NCBI GenBank assembly: GCA_054661495.1
Contig: BAAFSQ010000156.1
Span: 1-23,187 of the forward strand
Length of the DNA: 23,187 nt
Direction of reading: 5' to 3'
Origin: Zygophlyctis sp. KS116
Taxonomy: Eukaryota > Chytridiomycota
The translations under genes and the position numbers were made by a program. The notes beneath the pieces were generated by a model. The model had not been told where the DNA came from. It saw only the letters and a list, made by a program, of their open reading frames with translations, and ran no database searches. Positions 8,798 through 19,783 of this stretch are shown here, piece by piece. Each line of letters begins with the position of its first letter. The stretch's first letter is position 1.

Positions 8798-11050
8798 TTA
8801 GGAGCACCGTGGTTCAGTTCAATATCTATTACTTATCTTACTTGGAAAGACAAAATTTTAAAATTCACTGATCTGAAGACAGAAGAATCTTTTTCTTTAT
8901 CTCCTGCTTCTCTTGAAGTTGTACATATTTCATATGTGGAATTCGAAGAACAGTTGGATAAGAATGAATTTGAGGAATGGGGGATTATAGATCTTTGTTC
9001 CATTGAAGAACCCAGCCACGAGGAATCTCAAGAAATTAATGATCCCGAAACTCAATGTAGATTTTAAAAGAATACGAGGATATATTTGAAAAACCTAAAG
9101 AGCCGCCTCCCTCACGACCAGAGGATCATGCTATAAATCTTTTAAAACGATTATCTGAAGCACAGCTTACTATATTAAAAAAGAAAATCAAGGAAATGTT
9201 GGAGAGTGGGTTTATCAGACCAAGCAATAGTCCTTTCGGTGCTTCTGTGTTATTTGCCAAAAAACCAGATGGGTCCTACCGATTGTGCGTCGATTATAGA
9301 GGCCTAAATGATATCACATTAATTTGGGGGAATTAAGAGATAGAGTGGCCGGATCTAAGTTGTTAAGTTCAATGGACTTACAGGACGGGTTTTACAATAT
9401 CCTTGTTAAGGAAGAAGATAGGTATAAGACGGACTTTAGGACCAGATATGGACATTTTGAGTTTAATGTCTTACCAATGGGGCTAACGAATTCTCCTGCT
9501 ACTATGCAGGCCACTATGAACAAAATCTTTGGCCTTTATTATGATACTTGGCTGCTGGTGTACCTGGACGACCTCCTTGTATATTCAAAGGATATTACCA
9601 CTCATTTGGAGTATCTTCGAAAATTGTTTAAATTAGTGCGACGGCATAGACTATATTTAAAGCAAGAAAAATGTAAATTCCTGATGCGCTCGGTTCGATT
9701 CTGTGGGCACGTCATATCTGCAAGAGGATTTGGGTTAAATATTGACAAGCTGCCGGCGTTAGACCAATCTCCTCCTTCCTCTAGCAAAGAGGTACAACGA
9801 TTTTTGGGATTAGTAAATTGGTTTAGAGCGTTTATACCAGATAACAAACTTATCTTTATACCGATGCCTCCTACATTGCTGTTGGGGGATGAATTGGTCA
9901 GGAAAACAAGTCAAGTACTATTCAGCCGATTGTTTTTTACTCACGAAAGATGAATGAGCATGAAATCAAGTACCCAGTTCACGAGCAAGAATTATTAGCC
10001 ATTATAACAATGATAGATCATCATGGGGTATATCTCTCACAAGGAGCAATTGTGAAGACTGATCATAAGCCATTGGTGTGGCTACAGTCTCAACCGTTCT
10101 TGTACAGTCGACAAGTGAGATGGGTTATGAAGCTCCAGGAATTTAACTTAAAAATTGAATATTTGCCAGGAAAGCTCAATAATGTTGCAGATTATCTAAG
10201 TCGACAGCCAAGTTTAGCTCCCAAATGTCATATCTGCCAAAGCAAAATTCAAGATTTTAAGCCTTCTAATGCGGGAATAGACGAGTTCACACTTTCTCGA
10301 AATGCCTCATGAGATATTTGTTTAGTAGATTTATCGGATGAACCCAAGGCACAAGAGCATTTAATCTCCTCGTTTCATGATAAAGGATATGCGGGAATTG
10401 ATGCTACAACTAAGAGTCTAGCCCGATTTTATTCTTGGCCTAATCTCAAATCTACTGTTGAAGGGTATATCAAAACTTGCGATATCTGTTAGAGGTTTAA
10501 AGGCCTTAATACAAAAGCCCTTGGTTTGCTTCAATCTTTTCCGATTCCCCATCAGAGATTTTCTTGTATTGGGATGGACTGGTTCTTTCCGCCTAAAGCA
10601 CTCAATGGGAAAGATTGTGTGATGATCATTGTCGATTATCTCACAAAATATGTTAAACTCATTCCGTGTTCTTCGAGCGATTCATGCACTCAGATGGCCA
10701 CCCTATTTAAAACTTACTGGCATGATTTGGGATTCGGCTTGCCGTCCATTATCATATCTGACCGTGATTCTAAATTAACAAGTAGATTTTGGGAGAGATT
10801 GTGCGACTCGTTACCTGTTAAAAGAAAGGTTCCATCAGCAAACTAATGGCCAAGTTGAACGCACCATCCGCACTGTAAAAAATAAACTGTGCATGTTGCT
10901 AGAGGCTCAAAAATTGGAGGAATCTCAGCGGACTGAAGTCTTGTCTACGATAGAATTTTTTATAAACGATTCAGTTTGCATTAGTACTAGCTTCACTCTG
11001 TTTTATTTGGTTTACGGCCAACATCCCAGTTCTCTATGTTCTCATTCTAC
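8798..11050 (+). mobile_element. Broken Ty3/gypsy retrotransposon pol region
   Basis: The order is that of a gypsy pol. An acidic linker of the protease to reverse transcriptase type comes first (8798-9060), then reverse transcriptase (9100-9870; [40 protein letters not shown] and the catalytic VYLDDLLVYS), RNase H (9940-10200; YPVHEQELLAII and TDHKPLVWL), and integrase (10320-11040; zinc-binding part, then MDWFFPPKALNGKDCVMIIV with the core Asp, and LVYGQHPSSL near the end). No gag was recognised and no flanking LTR pair was found. It is a fossil with at least about five breaks. The substantial frame loss suggests it is not recent, but no age can be set without an LTR pair. Confidence 0.9.
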
Positions 11051-11693
11051 TGGCATCCTCCCAGTTCAGTGGCGTAAACTCTTAGAAGCTGCTTTTTCTT
11101 GGATTGGAAGTGGAAACAAACCCATAGAATATTCTTTAATTTTGGATCAGGACAAAACAAACGATACTGATTTCTCAGTATCAACTTTAACTATTGTTGG
11201 CACTATATCATTAGTTGAATCTGACAATTACTTAGGGTTAGTTACAATCTGGAAAGTCATATTAAGAATAATAAATTCTTTTCCAGAAGTTAATGGTAAA
11301 ACCTATGAATGTGCTGATGGAACTTTATCCAATCAACATGTTGCATTTAAGTTGAAGCATCCACATACTTTAAGTGAGAAGCAGTTATTCTTATTTAGTT
11401 TATTATAGGTACCTGTAACCGTAACAGATCATAATGATGTGTTAATGGAAGGTGATTACTCCAATTTATTGAATGCCGGGGACCTAGTTATTATTTCATT
11501 TGTTCCTTACGCATATAATACAGTCAACAACTATGGTAGTTTCTATGGTATTAAAAAAAATTACATTCCTTCCACGGTTTTGTCTGCCAATCCTGTAATG
11601 CGTTTAATTAACAGAAGAACAGAGACACCTAAAAAGGTTTCCAAGGTAATCGTACCTTGCAAAACTCCACCAACATTTGATCTAGGTTTTTAA
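11051..11693 (+). other. Unrecognised coding stretch fused to the gypsy end
   Basis: After the integrase motif LVYGQHPSSL the open frame continues into sequence that does not look like a gypsy C-terminus or a chromodomain. It begins near QWRKLLEAAFSWIGSGN and includes KTNDTDFSVSTLTIVGTISL, YECADGTLSNQHVAFKL and, further on, AGDLVIISFVPYAYNTV and YGIKKNYIPSTVLSANP. It ends with a Pro/Thr-rich tail before TAA at 11691-11693. The alternation of beta-like segments, and a GDLV..SF.P.AY pattern, recall small OB-fold single-stranded-DNA-binding proteins. That is only an impression and no family is claimed. It could be an extra gene of the element, a neighbouring element, or a host gene the gypsy element landed in. 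The stretch is not a single open frame. Confidence 0.4.
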
Positions 11694-11820
11694 ACAAATA
11701 AAAACACTTTGATAACATTTCTATTTATAAGTCAAAGACATATACCTTAATATATATATAACTTGATAACTACTATTAATAACTTAATATTACATAATTA
11801 TAGCTTGTTACAAATAAGAA

Positions 11821-12170
11821 ATGTCCCAACCTACTGAACCCTTTCACAAACAACAATGGACCATTCATGGTATAGTGAATCAGCTGACTACATGTATTAT
11901 TAGATTTATATAATTACTAGTAACTGCTGCTGAAAAGCAACTGATGTGTTCACAGTTGAAGAAGGTAAACTTAAAATTTCTGTTGATGTTAGAGCCAAGA
12001 GGTATGTATAACTTTAAGATTTAAACCAAGTTTTGCCTGCTAATCTAAAAAGGAATTTGGACAAATCGAAAAATATTCTTCTTGAACAACCAATACAGAC
12101 CAACAAGCTATCCAAGCAACCTAAAACCCTAAATCTATTTCAGTATAAACCCATAGATGGTTCTTTGTAA
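11821..12170 (+). CDS. Doubtful three-exon gene of unknown function
   Basis: ATG 11821 (MSQPTEPFHKQQWTIH) can be joined across GT-AG introns of 51 nt (11870-11920) and 29 nt (12002-12030) to a C-terminal exon ending at TAA 12168-12170, giving 89 residues. The tail reads VLPANLKRNLDKSKNILLEQ then KQPKTLNLFQYKPIDGSL. The first intron is longer than any other here, and a second frame at 11940-12005 (TDVFTVEEGKLKISVDVRAK) looks equally coding-like, so the model may be wrong or the gene decayed. It starts 127 nt after the unrecognised stretch before it, on the same strand. No family recognised. Confidence 0.25.
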
Positions 12171-13405
12171 AAACCCTCTACCCTAAAAACCCATAGGCCC
12201 TCACCTGGGTTTTTCCATCTCTAAACTGAAGGCAAGTGGACCGAGCTGGTTTTGTTATTCTTCACTATAATACATTATATAATGTAAAATATTATTTTAT
12301 TTATCAGCTTTCAGAGCTTCTTGAATCATTTCAAGTGAAACTCATGCATGACACTTGAGGATATTCATCTACAAATTGTCATTCGTTAGTGCTATTCTCT
12401 TATCCGAATAAGTATGTTTGCATTGTGAAAAGAAAGTAGTGGAGGGAATCCAGAAAACATCATGATAACTTGAGGAATTTGCCTTTGAAATTGATTTAAG
12501 CCGTGCAAATTCTTCTACGACTGATTATTCCTGTAATATATCGTCTTCATCTAAATCCTGAATTCGACGCATAGTACCCCTTCTAGGGACCCCAACCGCC
12601 ACTTTCTCTCTTTCTGTCAGCGTCTGTTCCGTATTGACAAAGTGATGTGAACTTTTACTTTTTATGGCTGATTTTGCCAATTATTCCTTGATGCCATATA
12701 TTATGCTTCCAAATGCTGCAACTACTCCGATGAATAATCATTTAATGGCAGTACATAAGAACCATGATAAGGCAAAAGAAGTGGTTGGTTTGCTTATGCT
12801 CATGTCAACGACGGAAAACGGGAAAAAAATCAGTTAGTTATGAAAGATATGCTAGATTCAAATTGGAAGCGACAAAAGATAGGTGAAAAAAGGAAACTTC
12901 TCAAGATAATTAGAATTAATTTTCTTCTGTTGAAAGCAAATCCTTCAGAATATTTTAACATGTTCAAGTGAAAATTTCAATTTCAAAATCAAATCAGCAG
13001 ATTTCTTCAGAATCAGAGTAAAGGATCTTTTCACCAGCAATCGTGAAATGATCAAATCGTATCTTGCAGGTATATGGTCAAAATGAGTTATTGATTATCG
13101 ATAAGGAATCTGACGAATCAGATTCAGAAGATATCTATGAAATTTGTAAGGAAGACGGTAACTTTATCAATGAACTTCGTAAAAGTAATTCTATTATTTC
13201 TTAAATTAGATCTTTGTAAGATAAAAATTCGCTCAATTTATTGTCGGAATTGCGGAGCGTCAACTTCATTCGGATTTGGCCGTTACGAAAATTTAAACCG
13301 TATAAAACTTTAAAGGCGGAATATCAAATGTATTGTTTAATTGACTGTTTGCCGGTAAAAATCATTTGCATTTTTATTAACAATTTAGACTAATAATGAA
13401 AGAGT
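12171..13405. other. Gene-poor stretch with two small ORFs
   Basis: No gene is recognised. Two short plus-strand ORFs look more protein-like than chance. One is at 12664-12837 (57 residues, MADFANYSLMPYIMLPNAAT at the start and AKEVVGLLMLMSTTENGKK near the end). The other is at 13067-13204 (45 residues; acidic, ESDESDSEDIYEICKEDG). Neither has a family I can name. Their position before the copia fragment suggests leftovers of a mobile element. Confidence 0.35.
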
Positions 13406-13452
13406 TGTGACAGAATTATCTTAACCCAGATATCACTTGTTAATGATCAGCT
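13406..13452 (+). repeat. Displaced copy of copia LTR start
   Basis: TGTGACAGAATTATCTTAAC begins this 47-nt stretch, which recurs at 14229-14276 with a few differences. At the second place it sits directly after a purine-rich run, the usual position of a 3' LTR start. Here it is joined to reverse transcriptase coding sequence, with GATCAGCT shared at the junction. Confidence 0.75.
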
Positions 13453-14330
13453 AACGAAGTTTGAATTTAAAGATGCTAGAAAGATCCATACTCCAATGGA
13501 ATTGGGATTTGAAGATCAACTTAAGGATTCAGATTCTTACCTTAAGGTTGACCCTAACCTTATATATAGCTCGACTTGACCGGAGATTACATATGCTGTC
13601 AATTTATTAAGCAAATATGTAAACAAAACGACTTCTAATTGTTGGAAAGCTGCAAAAAGAGTTCTTATATACTTGTATACTACAAAACAGTACAAGCTAA
13701 GAATAGGACCTACAAACAATGAAGGACTCAAAGTGTACTCAGACGCTACATGGGCTGATGATAAAGAAAATAGATTGTCAAGAACTGGGGGTGTTACATT
13801 GTATAATGGATCGTTCTTGTCGGCTCATTCTCACCAACAAAGATCGATTGCACTATCTTCAACTCAAGCTGAATATCAGGCACTCTCTAGTACGGTCCAA
13901 GAATTAATCTACTTTAGACAACTTCTGGGGGAAATTGGATATCCAGAAAATATTCCAACCCCGTTATTTTGTGACAATCAGGGAGCACTATATTTAGCGA
14001 TAACTACCAAAAATCATCCCAAAGTCAAACATATCTCAATAAGATATAATTTTGTACGAGAGACTGTGAAGGATCAACTAGTGAAATTAATCTACATACT
14101 TACAAATGAACAATTAGCCGACATAATGACTAAACCATTGGGACGAAGTCATTTTGAGAAATTCAGAGGATTATTAGGTATTAATGATTGTTCAAAGAAT
14201 ATGAAAGAGTGATACACAGGATTGGGGGTGTGACAGAATTATCTTAACCCTATATATCACTAGTTAATGATCAGCTTAGAAATAAACTTTATGGGAGAGA
14301 AGGTGAAGGGGTCCTCCTGAATTTTATCTA
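13406..14330 (+). mobile_element. Broken Ty1/copia fragment: end of pol plus LTR start
   Basis: From about 13450 the sequence reads as the end of a copia reverse transcriptase (ARKIHTPMELG, then TYAVNLLSKYVNKTTSNCWK) and then RNase H (VYSDATWADDKENRLSRTGG, IALSSTQAEYQALSSTVQEL, FCDNQGALYLA, and the family's end HFEKFRGLLGI). A purine-rich run GGATTGGGGG (about 14219-14228), of polypurine-tract type, is followed by TGTGACAGAATTATC, the presumed LTR start (14229 on). The same 47-48 nt stand at both sides, 13406-13452 and 14229-14276. The upstream copy abuts the reverse transcriptase directly, so most of the element is absent. It is a fossil with about one or two breaks in the part that remains, and its RNase H is well preserved, so it is probably among the younger pieces here. 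Confidence 0.85.
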
Positions 14331-14381
14331 AAAAAAAATTATTTTGTACTGAGTTAAGAAAGTTCTAAAGTTGATAAAGTC

Positions 14382-14752
14382 ATGAACGAAAATATGGATG
14401 AAGATGAAGATATGAAATTAGTCAGGGAATATATGGATAAGATCCCCTCAAAGGAAACTGAATTGGAAGCTTATCTTAAGGAGCCTCCATCTCCAGCTAT
14501 GCCTATTTTAGATTACTGGACGGTATACTTAATCAGATTTATTTTTAGGCAAATTCAGTTCGCTTTCCAATCTTATCAAAAATTGCGAAAGATTATCTTG
14601 CGTGTTGCCCGTCCCACCAGTGCCTCTTCGGAAAGACTTTCAGTGGTGGACAGGACTTAATTGGAATACATCGCTTTCGACTTTGCGAAGATTCAATGAA
14701 GGAACTGAAACTCTTCAAATCTTATCAAAATTTTCTTGAATGTCTCAAATAG
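14382..14752 (+). mobile_element. hAT transposase C-terminal remnant with a 26-nt intron
   Basis: The frame from 14382 reads acidic sequence, then ELEAYLKEPPSPAMPILDYW, the start of the hAT dimerisation region. A GT-AG stretch of 26 nt (14523-14548, phase 0) interrupts it. Beyond it the homology resumes exactly with NSVRFPILSKIAKDYLACCP. The next few residues shift frame: TSASSER is in one frame, and FSGGQDLIGIHRFRL and ELKLFKSYQNFLE are in the other, ending at TAG 14750-14752. Intact hAT elements read SASSER..FSGG in one frame here, so this copy has a small paired insertion and deletion. The catalytic core upstream is missing. Confidence 0.85.
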
Positions 14753-14984
14753 TTGATTTGAAATTATTTGTAATTTGATGTCGAATTCAAATAGTTGAAT
14801 AAATTACATTTCAAATACAAATTCAAATTCGAATATCGCTTCGAAAATCAAATATCAAAGTCAGATAATGAGTCCATATTTGAGTTTGACTCAAATTCGG
14901 AACCCTACTCATACAGAACAAAATATGAAGCAAAATCTCCTTCAAGTCCAAAGCCTGCAGTTGAATTCCATCGTGTTTTCACAT

Positions 14985-15723
14985 CTAGTTTTGCTTTTGG
15001 TGGTTTTTATTACCCCGTCGTAATTGTAATTCTTCAAACTTCACCAAAGCTTGCGGGCTACTTTTAATTTTTTTTATTCCTCTTCGAAGTTGAGCCAAAT
15101 CATCAGAAATCACAGAAAGAGCAGCCTGCGCACCAATATTTAAAACGTGTGCGAAGCAGCGGATGTGGTAAAACAAAGAAAAAACATTTGAATTGTCTTC
15201 ATTATCCAGAGTAATGGCATAAAAATTTGTCTGCCAATTGAAATTTTTGAATTACATTTACAAAGGCTTGGAAAAGAGTTTCACACGATGAGAATCTATG
15301 TGTTAGAAATGAATGTAGAAATTTACCTGACAAAGAGAAGAAGTCCAGCGTTTTAGCTTGCATCGTCCAATTTTCAGTAATAAAATGCATCGTAACTCCC
15401 ATAAAGGCAATATTATTAGGAGAGGTCCAGCAATCCGTAGTAAAAGAAATTTTTGACCGATTAGTTTGGATGGCGATGCAAAGTACTTCCTTTTTTGTTT
15501 CAAACTTATTTATTATTCGTCTTTTCAGGGTGTCATAACTGGGCAATCTTATTCCCGGTTTTATTAATCGTAGAAAGTCCTGGAATTCTTCTGATTCGAT
15601 AACAGCCAATGATTGGTCGTCTTTTACTACCCATTTTACCGGAGCATCCTCCAAATTCTCATTTGTATCTTCTTTCTGTTTAAAAAATGCCTGAACATTA
15701 GCTGTTGGTATGTGTTCTGGCAC
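14985..15723 (-). mobile_element. hAT transposase N-terminal and core remnant
   Basis: Read on the minus strand, 15723-15202 and 15176-14985 cover the first half of a hAT transposase. There is a linker with VKWVVKDDQSLAVIESEEFQ, then PGIRLPSYDTLKRRI, FTTDCWTSPNNIAFMGVTMH (the DCWTS core aspartate region), then AFVNVIQKFQLADKF, ITLDNEDNSNVF with the second core region, and IRCFAHVLNIGAQAAL, the conserved R.FAH.LN signature. A 31-nt GT-AG stretch (15296-15326) splits LDFFSLS from DSH, a place where the family reads on continuously, so it is probably an intron. Frameshifts follow it and occur again near 15200. The orientation is opposite to the hAT pieces on either side, so it is a separate insertion. 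Confidence 0.85.
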
Positions 15724-15942
15724 TTTTAATTAGTTGTAAAATAAATACATAATCTATCCTTGTGTTGCGAATGAGGCTAATGCTAGTATCACAAGGCGGA
15801 GATGCCCTTTCGATTTCAACGCTTTGCGCTTGTACTGATCAAGCTTTAAATATGTAGTGATTAGAAATGTTGCTTGGCTCTTAGTTAATTTTGGGACTAA
15901 GATCCAAGGTTTTTACTGAACTGAGTGTTGTCCAAGTAGATA

Positions 15943-16607
15943 GTGCTTGGAAAGTTGAATACTATCAATATCTGTACTGAAACGCTAAAACAATCTCTGA
16001 AAAAATTTGAAGTAGAAGTAGATATATATAGTGGAATTTCAGCGGCTATTGAGAAGTTAGAGCATTATTATGACAAAATTTCGCCAATTGCTGGAAAAGC
16101 ACTTATTTTGGACCCCAGAACCAAAAAAAACTTTTTAAAAGCTAGGCTTGGATGGTTAAATGAGTGGGTAAGAATTGTGGAAAGCAATTTTTCAATTTCC
16201 TTTCAATATTACAAAACGAAGGCCGATGTGCAAGTGAGGTCACCGGCTAAGGCATCTCTATCAGTTGCTAACTAAAACTATAAATTTTCAGCATTTATGA
16301 AATGAAGTTATGAAGAAGTTAATGATGAAGAGGAATATGTTAGGTGTAATAGTTTTCTAAATCTAGGTATTTCAATTCACCACGCTTAGATTATGGGGCC
16401 AATAATACTGTTTTGCAGTTTCGGAAGAATAATCAATTTAATGTTCCAATATTAGAGGCCATGGCGAGGGACTATCTTACGGTTCAAGCATCAAGTGTAT
16501 CTTCAGAGAGAGCATTCTCATCTGGGACTTATTTAGTAACCTCTGATAGATGTAGCTTAAGTGGTAAAACAATTGAAAAGACGCAGTTCCTGAAATACAA
16601 TATGTAA
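15943..16607 (+). mobile_element. hAT transposase C-terminal half remnant
   Basis: The stretch 15943-16275 reads YYDKISPIAGKALILDPRTK then KNFLKARLGWLNEWV, the usual region before hAT dimerisation. The stretch 16413-16607 reads NQFNVPILEAMARDYLTVQA then SSVSSERAFSSG and DRCSLSGKTIEKTQFLKYN, the dimerisation domain with the SSERAFS signature, up to TAA. About 140 nt between them are not open in either frame (an acidic YEEVNDEEEYV can be read near 16310). The N-terminal half is absent. It belongs to a different hAT branch from the remnant at 14382-14752. Confidence 0.8.
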
Positions 16608-17728
16608 ATGCACATATATAGTTTTAATATGGGTACCCATGGGTGAGATTGGGTGGGTCTGGTTTAAAGGTTGCTAAAAAGCGCATAGTTTGGTTAATCA
16701 TTTCAAATCCAAACCAAACCATGGATGCCTAGCGTTGGTCTTTTGTTTTCACTTTCGACTCTGCTGCTATTGTAGTTACTCACGGAATCAGATGGTAGGA
16801 TTTCGGACTAAAACTGTGAGATATTATTTATTGTACTTTACGTACATTTAACGAGCTTTACGCTCATTTATACAGCTGTTTATTAGATATGTTTTGTGCA
16901 TGGATACGGTTGGAGAGTTATGGCCCATTGCTGTAGTCACTATCATTTTAGTAGCCTAACCTAACCTATATAGGATTTGAGGGCAGGTTGGCGGACTTTT
17001 TTGATCAACTTGGAATGAATGCGATGGGTGAAGGGGTGACTTAACATGCCAACCATGATGCAAGTCTCCTAAACTTTTATAAAAAAGAGAAATCAATTAG
17101 GGTTTTGATGATTAGTAAACTTCTACCTCATTTGACAGATGATAAAGAATAGATTGATTAAATTAAACTCAAATATATTTATATTGTTAAATTTACAACC
17201 GATATATATAATAAATTTTTAAAAAAGTATAAGTAAACTCATCAACTAAATTCAGGGGTAGGATAGGCCAGTATAACCGGTCGTATAATACTACTTGAAC
17301 ACATTTATTCATTAGAGTCAAGAAAGCAGGCAGAACCCATGCGAAGCCGAGCTTATGTTTTGAACCAGGCGTTCTTGAGATATTGTTAGCTGATATTTTT
17401 ACCGGACGGCAAGGAAGCAGCCATTCGAAAGGGTTAATCATGAAACATTTTTTAACATTCTGTTTTCGAAAACGTTTGTAACTAATCAAACTTTCTTTCT
17501 ATAGATAATGGCTGGATAGCCTTCTCTATCATATTGTTGGAAACAAACCTAAAGCCTTAAGAGTTGTATTTGAATATCTGCAAACTCATTCTATAAATTT
17601 ACCTATGAAGCAGATACCATTAAACATTTCAAAACATTTTTTCCATCGACAGCATTTTCATTTGTATTAATTTAAAGTTATAACTTGGGGCTACCTTATG
17701 TCAGAGAATTTAAGCAATTAAAAACTCA
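16608..17728. other. Long stretch with no recognisable gene
   Basis: There are only short, unconvincing ORFs. One minus-strand ORF at 17193-17489 (98 residues) matches nothing I know. At about 16620-16660 there is a G-rich run built on TGGGT units. At 16956-16974 a CCTAACCTAACC occurs. Some coding-like sequence near 17530-17640 (ALRVVFEYLQTHSINLPMKQ) may belong to the hAT remnant that follows. Confidence 0.5.
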
Positions 17729-18076
17729 GGATGGTCAAATCTATTTACTCATTTACAGAATGCACACAAGGAATATGAAAAATTACTCGAATCAAATAAA
17801 GAGAAATATTCCTCTTCATGTACTATTCCTGTCAATGTTCTAAATGTATTGTCTTGGATTGAATTTATTGCTACCAAAAATCTTCCGTTCAGCTTTGTTG
17901 ATGATGATTTGGTTAGGAAAACAGGGCTTTTAGAAAAAATATGCTCAAACACCTTGCTTAAGTATAATATGTCTGCACTCTCTAATCAAGTGGAAAATAA
18001 GTTAAGAGAAAGCTTACCTTGTCAATTTGGAATTATTTTTGATGGATGGACAGACTTACCAAGCTTTTGCCCATAA
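17729..18076 (+). mobile_element. hAT-type transposase N-terminal remnant
   Basis: The frame starts with GWSNLFTHLQNAHKEYEKLL, resembling the end of a BED-type zinc finger (GW.NL..H....H), then VLSWIEFIATKNLPFSFVDD, then LSNQVENKLRESLPCQFG and IIFDGWTDLPS, the transposase core aspartate region. It stops soon after DGWTD. The order and motifs are those of the hAT-like family in which the region before the catalytic core reads 'W.E.....LPFS.V'. The catalytic half is missing. Confidence 0.75.
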
Positions 18077-18950
18077 AAAGAAATGTATATGATGGTCAAA
18101 CGATATTTTGAAATTATGGAGTATGTGGATACACGAGATGGAGACTTGAAAGACTGTATTCCAGATTACAATGAGGAGGAAACTCTACTAGTTACCATTG
18201 GGAGATGAACGATACCGCAACCATATTCTTTTTCGACATAGAATATTCAACCCTACCTAACCATCATTCAATATAAACAATGAAATTTCTTTCAGTGTTA
18301 AAAGGCTCATTTTTGAGCACAAAAAGTCAAGTGAAGAAAAGACGGTGTGAAAATTATTCAAGAATACCTAAATCTGAAAAAAATCAGCGTCCCACAGCAA
18401 TCTGAGGCTACCTGGTTCGTGATGGAGAGAGCAAGGAGAAGAGGAAACTGGGCCTACCTTACGGTAGTTCACAGAACGTATATTCCGGCTAAAACGCATT
18501 GAGGTTCAACCCTAACCTTACCTCCTGAATTGTAAAATCATATGCTTACTTTCCTTCCTAAGCAGACGTCATCGCATTTTCTGATTGATAGACCAATGGT
18601 TTTTTTATTTTTTTTAACTTAAAAGTTTGATAGTAACAATGGAAGTTGTCAAAACATTAATCGGATTCTTTATGATTGGATCAGGGGAATAGAGAATGGA
18701 TATGGGCTTCGGCTCTCAAGCGCTACGGCTCTTTGAAACCTTTGAGTGGCTAGGTGGGAATTGCTGCCTGGAAAAACTGAAGTCGAGGCTCCTCTTTAGA
18801 CCTCTACTGCGAAAGCAAACTTTAGTCTGACTGGAGTGGCAGTTCGATATCTATTTACCTAAACAAAATTCTAATGACATCTATTGTCGATATTTAAGAA
18901 TGATCATATAAATAGTACGCTATCAAAAGCCGGTTTTATTCAAAGCAAAA
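18077..18950. other. Stretch with no recognisable gene
   Basis: No ORF of note. A GC-richer part at about 18690-18860 (for example GGGCTTCGGCTCTCAAGCGC) differs from its surroundings, but I could fold no tRNA or other RNA gene from it, and no A-box and B-box pair was seen. At 18505-18520 an ACCCTAACCTTA occurs, also found near 13546. Confidence 0.5.
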
Positions 18951-19250
18951 ATGATCAAGGATCATATATTTGAGTATGAGGACTACGTGGGATATATAAT
19001 TGTTTATGTGGATGATATAGTGTTAGCAACAAATTGTATTCGAATTAAATTATTATTGGAAAGTACATTAGAAAAGGAATATAAATTAACGAAACTTGGG
19101 GAGGTTAAAAGCATTCTTGGCATGAATATTACGATGCAAGATAACTTAGGGTTATTTCTGTTGTACACTTCAGAGGTTACCTTTCTTCTTTGTGTTCTGA
19201 TTTTATTAAACCCTAGCACTGTTAAAATGAGCAATTATTTGAATGCAATT
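18951..19250 (+). mobile_element. Broken Ty1/copia reverse transcriptase piece
   Basis: The sequence reads YVGYIIVYVDDIVLATN, with the copia-type catalytic YVDD, then LEKEYKLTKLGEVKSILGMN, the usual stretch after it. Only this short part of the reverse transcriptase is present. It is a fossil with little sign of recent activity. Confidence 0.85.
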
Positions 19251-19367
19251 ATGAACTGACTTGAGAGGCATGCATTTCAGTTTCAGCTTCCCCGGTCATT
19301 TCAATCAATCCTAATTTTGCACTATACTTTCCTTGAGCTACTATTGTCCAATGTTTATCTAAAATTT

Positions 19368-19568
19368 TTAATACTCTTCATTAATTGAATTCCACTTAAT
19401 GTTATACTTGAAATCAGGCACATGTACAACATCTTCTACTTTCAGTTTCCTATTTGAAATTCGCCGGTTCCTTATTTTGCAACCTGATGATCTGCAGCAG
19501 TCTTTACCCATCCGGGACCGAATACAAATTTTTTGGGAATTTCTTTTCTGTTTTCCAAATAAACTCAC
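19368..19568 (-). mobile_element. Broken Ty1/copia piece near the protease end
   Basis: On the minus strand the sequence reads KLKVEDVVHVPDFKYNI, matching the 'L..VLYVPDFKYNLLS' motif between protease and integrase in copia elements. It does not line up in order with the minus-strand integrase piece at 20085-20640, which would have to come after it in an intact element, so the two are separate or rearranged. Fossil, probably old. Confidence 0.6.
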
Positions 19569-19783
19569 TATCCTCCAAACTACAAAAATTTCTATATAAA
19601 AAATGTTAAATCAGTAAAAGAACGACTTGAGTCAATGAGATTAATGTTATATTCTGGAATTAGATGCCACTTTTCAAACGAATGCGCTGAAACAAAACAA
19701 ATAGAAGGTCTCGTGACAACAGTCACTCTCCCGTCCTCGGATGATAAGTGGGATTAGGAGTTCACTGATTATGATAGCTCCAA

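Noticed and set aside
13537-13731. Minus-strand ORF opposite the copia fragment
   Set aside because: It is a shadow of the copia reverse transcriptase on the plus strand. The same holds for other ORFs opposite the gypsy, hAT and ceramide synthase coding strands.
16956-16974. CCTAACC runs here and near 13546, 18247, 18510 and 20060 as interstitial telomere repeats
   Set aside because: Each is one or two imperfect units without a fixed period, and such runs are expected at times in AT-rich DNA. They do not form arrays.
17193-17489. Minus-strand ORF of 98 residues as a gene
   Set aside because: No family match, no conserved motif, and a setting between transposon relics.
18690-18860. GC-richer stretch as tRNA, snRNA or SINE
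   Set aside because: No cloverleaf, no A-box and B-box pair and no poly(A)-ended unit could be found, and no second copy lies in the window.
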